From Silvimonas terrae (GTDB lineage: Bacteria; Pseudomonadota; Gammaproteobacteria; Burkholderiales; Chitinibacteraceae): a stretch of DNA of 62,673 nt. Positions 60,624 to 62,673 of this stretch are shown one piece after another. The stretch is taken from the NCBI RefSeq assembly GCF_014202765.1, contig NZ_JACHHN010000013.1, forward strand, positions 1 through 62,673, written 5' to 3'. Position 1 is the first letter of the stretch, and the number at the start of each line of letters is the position of its first letter. Below the pieces are notes generated by a model. The model was not told the DNA's origin, searched no databases, and saw only the letters and a program-made list of their open reading frames with translations. Position numbers and translations under genes: made by a program.

Positions 60624-61369
60624 GGGGTTTCCAGCGTTTCAACAAAAGCGGTACGGCCATCGCACCGCCATTTCACATCAAGCTCGTACAAACGAATGCC
60701 ATACACTCGCTGCGGATCATCTGCATACGCCGGGCGCGGGTCTTGGGCAAGGACGTCGGTAATGAGTTCAGCCAGCAGCGGATAAGTGGCACGCCACTTT
60801 GCACATTGCGCCTGGGCCACCGGGCTGAAACTGACCGCCAGCCGTTCTGGCGCACCGCCGACAAAACCGCTGCGGGCATCGGGCCGGCTTTCCACATACG
60901 GAATATACGGTTTGATATCCAGGATGGGCGTGCCATCGACCAGATCCACGCCCCGAAATGTCAGCACCACGTGTTCGGTGGTGTCTACGCTGGCCAGTTC
61001 CACCAGCGATAAACCCAGCGGGTTGGGGCGGAAGGGTGAGCGCGTGGCAAAGACGCCCATGCGCTGATTGCCGCCCAGACGTGGTGGTCGCACCGTGGGG
61101 CTCCACTGGCCGGCGGTCTGGTGAAACACAAAAGTCAGCCAGACATGGCTGAACGCCTCCAGCCCGCGCACGGCCTCGGGCCGGTCATACGGAGGCAGCA
61201 ATTGCAGCGTGCCCAAGGCGTGCGGGGCCAGGCTGGGCTGGCGCGGAATGCCGAACTTGTCGGCAAACGGCGTACGCAAATGGCCAATGGGCGAGAAAGA
61301 ATGGATGTCGTCGGTCACGGGGGGCGATTTTGCCACTGTGGCCGCCGTTTGCCCATGCGGGAGTGACAT
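60620..61369 (-). CDS. trmO: tRNA (N6-threonylcarbamoyladenosine(37)-N6)-methyltransferase TrmO
   Basis: This ~249-residue SAM-dependent enzyme adds a methyl group to t6A37 to give m6t6A in tRNA-Thr. It has the YaeB/TsaA pattern TPFADKFGIPRQP, GLEAFSHVWLTFVFHQT, RPPRLGGNQRMGVFATRSPFRPNP and DVKWRCDG. I take the ATG at 61369; E. coli TrmO alignment would also allow a GTG at 61318, which removes 17 residues. It is followed directly by the patatin gene (4-bp overlap). Confidence 0.92.
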   Translation of the reverse strand: MSLPHGQTAATVAKSPPVTDDIHSFSPIGHLRTPFADKFGIPRQPSLAPHALGTLQLLPPYDRPEAVRGLEAFSHVWLTFVFHQTAGQWSPTVRPPRLGGNQRMGVFATRSPFRPNPLGLSLVELASVDTTEHVVLTFRGVDLVDGTPILDIKPYIPYVESRPDARSGFVGGAPERLAVSFSPVAQAQCAKWRATYPLLAELITDVLAQDPRPAYADDPQRVYGIRLYELDVKWRCDGRTAFVETLETP

Positions 61370-61375
61370 CCGGCC

Positions 61376-61407
61376 ACAAAACAAAACAGGCCCGCGAAGG
61401 GGCCTGT
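61376..61407 (-). terminator. terminator of the PhnD-like gene
   Basis: ACAGGCCC / GGGCCTGT with a 6-nt loop, then TTTTGTTTTG on the minus strand. It lies between the PhnD-like stop and the trmO start. Confidence 0.9.
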
Positions 61408-61430
61408 GGGCTGAGCGGCATCACCCCCGG

Positions 61431-62405
61431 TCAGTGTGCGCCACCCAGGACGGTCACCAGATCGTTATAGCGCTTGTAAAGCGCCTTCTCCCGCTGGTTG
61501 GATGAGGTGGTATTGCCCGATTTATCCAGCGCCAGCTGGAACAGGGCATAGAACAATTGCAAGTCAGTCACTTCCCGCAGTTGGCGATTGCTGGAAGGCA
61601 AAAAGCCAGACAGCTCATCGGCGTAATACAGTTTTTCTTTTTCATGCGTGGCGTTCGCGCCTTTGCGACCGTAATTCAGAAAAAACTGGCTGACCTTTTG
61701 TTGCAAGGCGGGCGGCAGGTCTTTGCGCATGATCAACGGGTCATACGAGAACGCCGGAGACTCCCAGATCACCCGCAGTTGCTGGTAGTCACGCGGGTAT
61801 TTGTCATGCAGCTTTTCCAGATCATCACTGTTGGTTGATGCCACATCTGCGCGATGCTCGACCAGCGCGCGAAAACTGTCTTCGCTGGCGCCGTTACTGA
61901 TCTGGCTGAAGAACTCGCTGACCAGCACATTGTTCTTGGCAAAGGCGTAGTACTGCGGAATCAGATAGTTGGCGGTGGAATCTGGCGTGCCCGTGGCGTA
62001 GCGCCAGTGTTTGGGCTGGCGCAAGACATCATCCAGCGAGGCCGGGCCATCCTTGCGGGTCAGCAGCACGGAACGGAACTCGGACACGCCCCCGGTCAGC
62101 GCCAACCGGGCAAAGATTAACCCCTGTTTTTGCTCTACGCTGGTCAGCGCCGCTTGCGTACCCAGGCGCGCAATCTGGATATGGTTCTGACCGAACTCGG
62201 ACAAGAGTTCCTGTTCGGTCTTGAGTGCCACCAGCTTGACGGTCTGGCCGGTGGCAGCCGACAGATCGTCCACGATGGGTTGCCAGTCTGCTTCGGCTTC
62301 TTCTACGCCACGACTGGCCAGCACGCCCATGACAATTTCCTGGCGGGCGGCCTGTGCAGAAGCGGCCGCCAGCAACAGAACCAGGAAGAGCGCACGCAGT
62401 GACAT
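61431..62405 (-). CDS. PhnD-type phosphonate/phosphite ABC transporter substrate-binding protein, orphan
   Basis: This 324-residue exported protein has a signal peptide (cleaved near AQA-AR) and the PhnD/SsuA/transferrin-like fold (GVLASRGVEEAEADWQPIVDDL; SEFFSQISNGASEDSFRALVEHRADVAST). No permease or ATPase gene lies beside it in the window, so it is an orphan binding protein or the sensory part of another system. The substrate could be any of phosphonate, phosphite or phosphate esters; only the family is secure. Sole gene in its unit. Confidence 0.85.
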   Translation of the reverse strand: MSLRALFLVLLLAAASAQAARQEIVMGVLASRGVEEAEADWQPIVDDLSAATGQTVKLVALKTEQELLSEFGQNHIQIARLGTQAALTSVEQKQGLIFARLALTGGVSEFRSVLLTRKDGPASLDDVLRQPKHWRYATGTPDSTANYLIPQYYAFAKNNVLVSEFFSQISNGASEDSFRALVEHRADVASTNSDDLEKLHDKYPRDYQQLRVIWESPAFSYDPLIMRKDLPPALQQKVSQFFLNYGRKGANATHEKEKLYYADELSGFLPSSNRQLREVTDLQLFYALFQLALDKSGNTTSSNQREKALYKRYNDLVTVLGGAH

Positions 62406-62580
62406 CTTTAAGCCTTTGCTTATTTTCAGTAAGTGGGCGAGCTTACAAGCCGATTGTGACGATCGGATGACATGTGCCGTGCATTGGTAAGACTGTGTTG
62501 TACGTTAGTCGGACGCCCTTGTTTTGGGCATCCACCGGCGCCCCGACATGCCCCTTTATCAGTACCAGGACTACGGGCGA

Positions 62581-62657
62581 GTGAGGAGTGAGGAGTGAGG
62601 AGTGAGGAGTGAGGAGTGAGGAGTGAGGAGTGAGGAGTGAGGAGTGAGGAGTGAGGA
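62581..62657. repeat. GTGAGGA heptamer tandem repeat (about 11 copies)
   Basis: Eleven near-identical GTGAGGA units run to 62657, followed by GGGGGAAGG. The rest of 62406-62580 shows no gene. The same unit, inverted, is seen in the palindrome at 49909-50009. Confidence 0.95.
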
Positions 62658-62673
62658 GGGGGAAGGATGCATA

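Noticed and set aside
62581-62657. CRISPR array
   Set aside because: Units are 7 bp with no spacers; no cas genes nearby.

Overview
The window looks like a chromosomal segment of a GC-rich betaproteobacterium. Chitin and beta-1,3-glucan degradation, a cyoABCDE oxidase, class-2 PyrD, an rsx cluster and a Pro-Arg-His tRNA set make a Neisseriales/Chitinibacteraceae-type genome my best guess; this is inference from gene content, not a phylogeny. Most of the window is intact chromosomal gene content. I see no insertion sequence, prophage, plasmid origin or CRISPR array.

Layout. 1-70 is the 3' tail of a 5S rRNA with its terminator. 174-10062 holds envelope and housekeeping genes: cardiolipin synthase, a ferritin-like di-iron protein, a stand-alone RfaE2-type adenylyltransferase coupled to an MscS channel, a fatty acid desaturase, a Rid protein, a GH18 chitinase without signal peptide, a BASS transporter and exonuclease I. 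10160-10670 is the first of three copies of a composite intergenic repeat (others near 24158-24437 and 35216-35745). 10721-15950 holds two pirins with a divergent LysR regulator, a tyrosine phosphatase, a DUF2164 protein and an acyltransferase. 16473-18356 is a secreted CBM56-CBM56-GH64 beta-1,3-glucanase preceded by a palindromic operator candidate. 19224-24060 is cyoABCDE (bo3 quinol oxidase and heme O synthase), followed by a DHA2-type MFS pump.

26054-32543 is a minus-strand nutrient uptake locus: TonB, ExbD, ExbB, an outer-membrane TonB-dependent receptor, a lipoprotein phosphodiesterase and a PAP2 acid phosphatase. A Pho-box-like site lies upstream of exbB. The simplest reading is that periplasmic or surface phosphatases and an energised outer-membrane channel scavenge organophosphates together. 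32918-37220 has a two-component system and a divergent nickel/cobalt pair (rcnA/rcnR) whose intergenic region carries two RcnR operators, one an exact match to the TACT-G6-N-AGTA form.

39087-46172 is the most unusual block: seven minus-strand genes, nearly all overlapping by 4 bp. They encode two GT2 glycosyltransferases, an FAD oxidoreductase, an SDR-type reductase, a TIM-barrel isomerase/epimerase, a small SMR-like membrane protein and a large GT39/ArnT-like membrane glycosyltransferase. It looks like a complete lipid-linked sugar synthesis, flipping and transfer cassette, with product unknown. Beside it lie a glutathione S-transferase gene broken by an in-frame TGA and, further left, a decayed MFS transporter tail.

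47481-47829 carries tRNA-His, tRNA-Arg and tRNA-Pro with a clear promoter and terminator, followed by folD and pyrD. 50172-55603 is rsxABCDGE, then a LrgA/LrgB pair, an unrecognised 202-residue protein, recG (whose ribosome binding site lies in one arm of a 13-bp inverted repeat), a patatin lipoprotein coupled to trmO, and an orphan PhnD-like binding protein. The right end is an 11-copy GTGAGGA tandem repeat.
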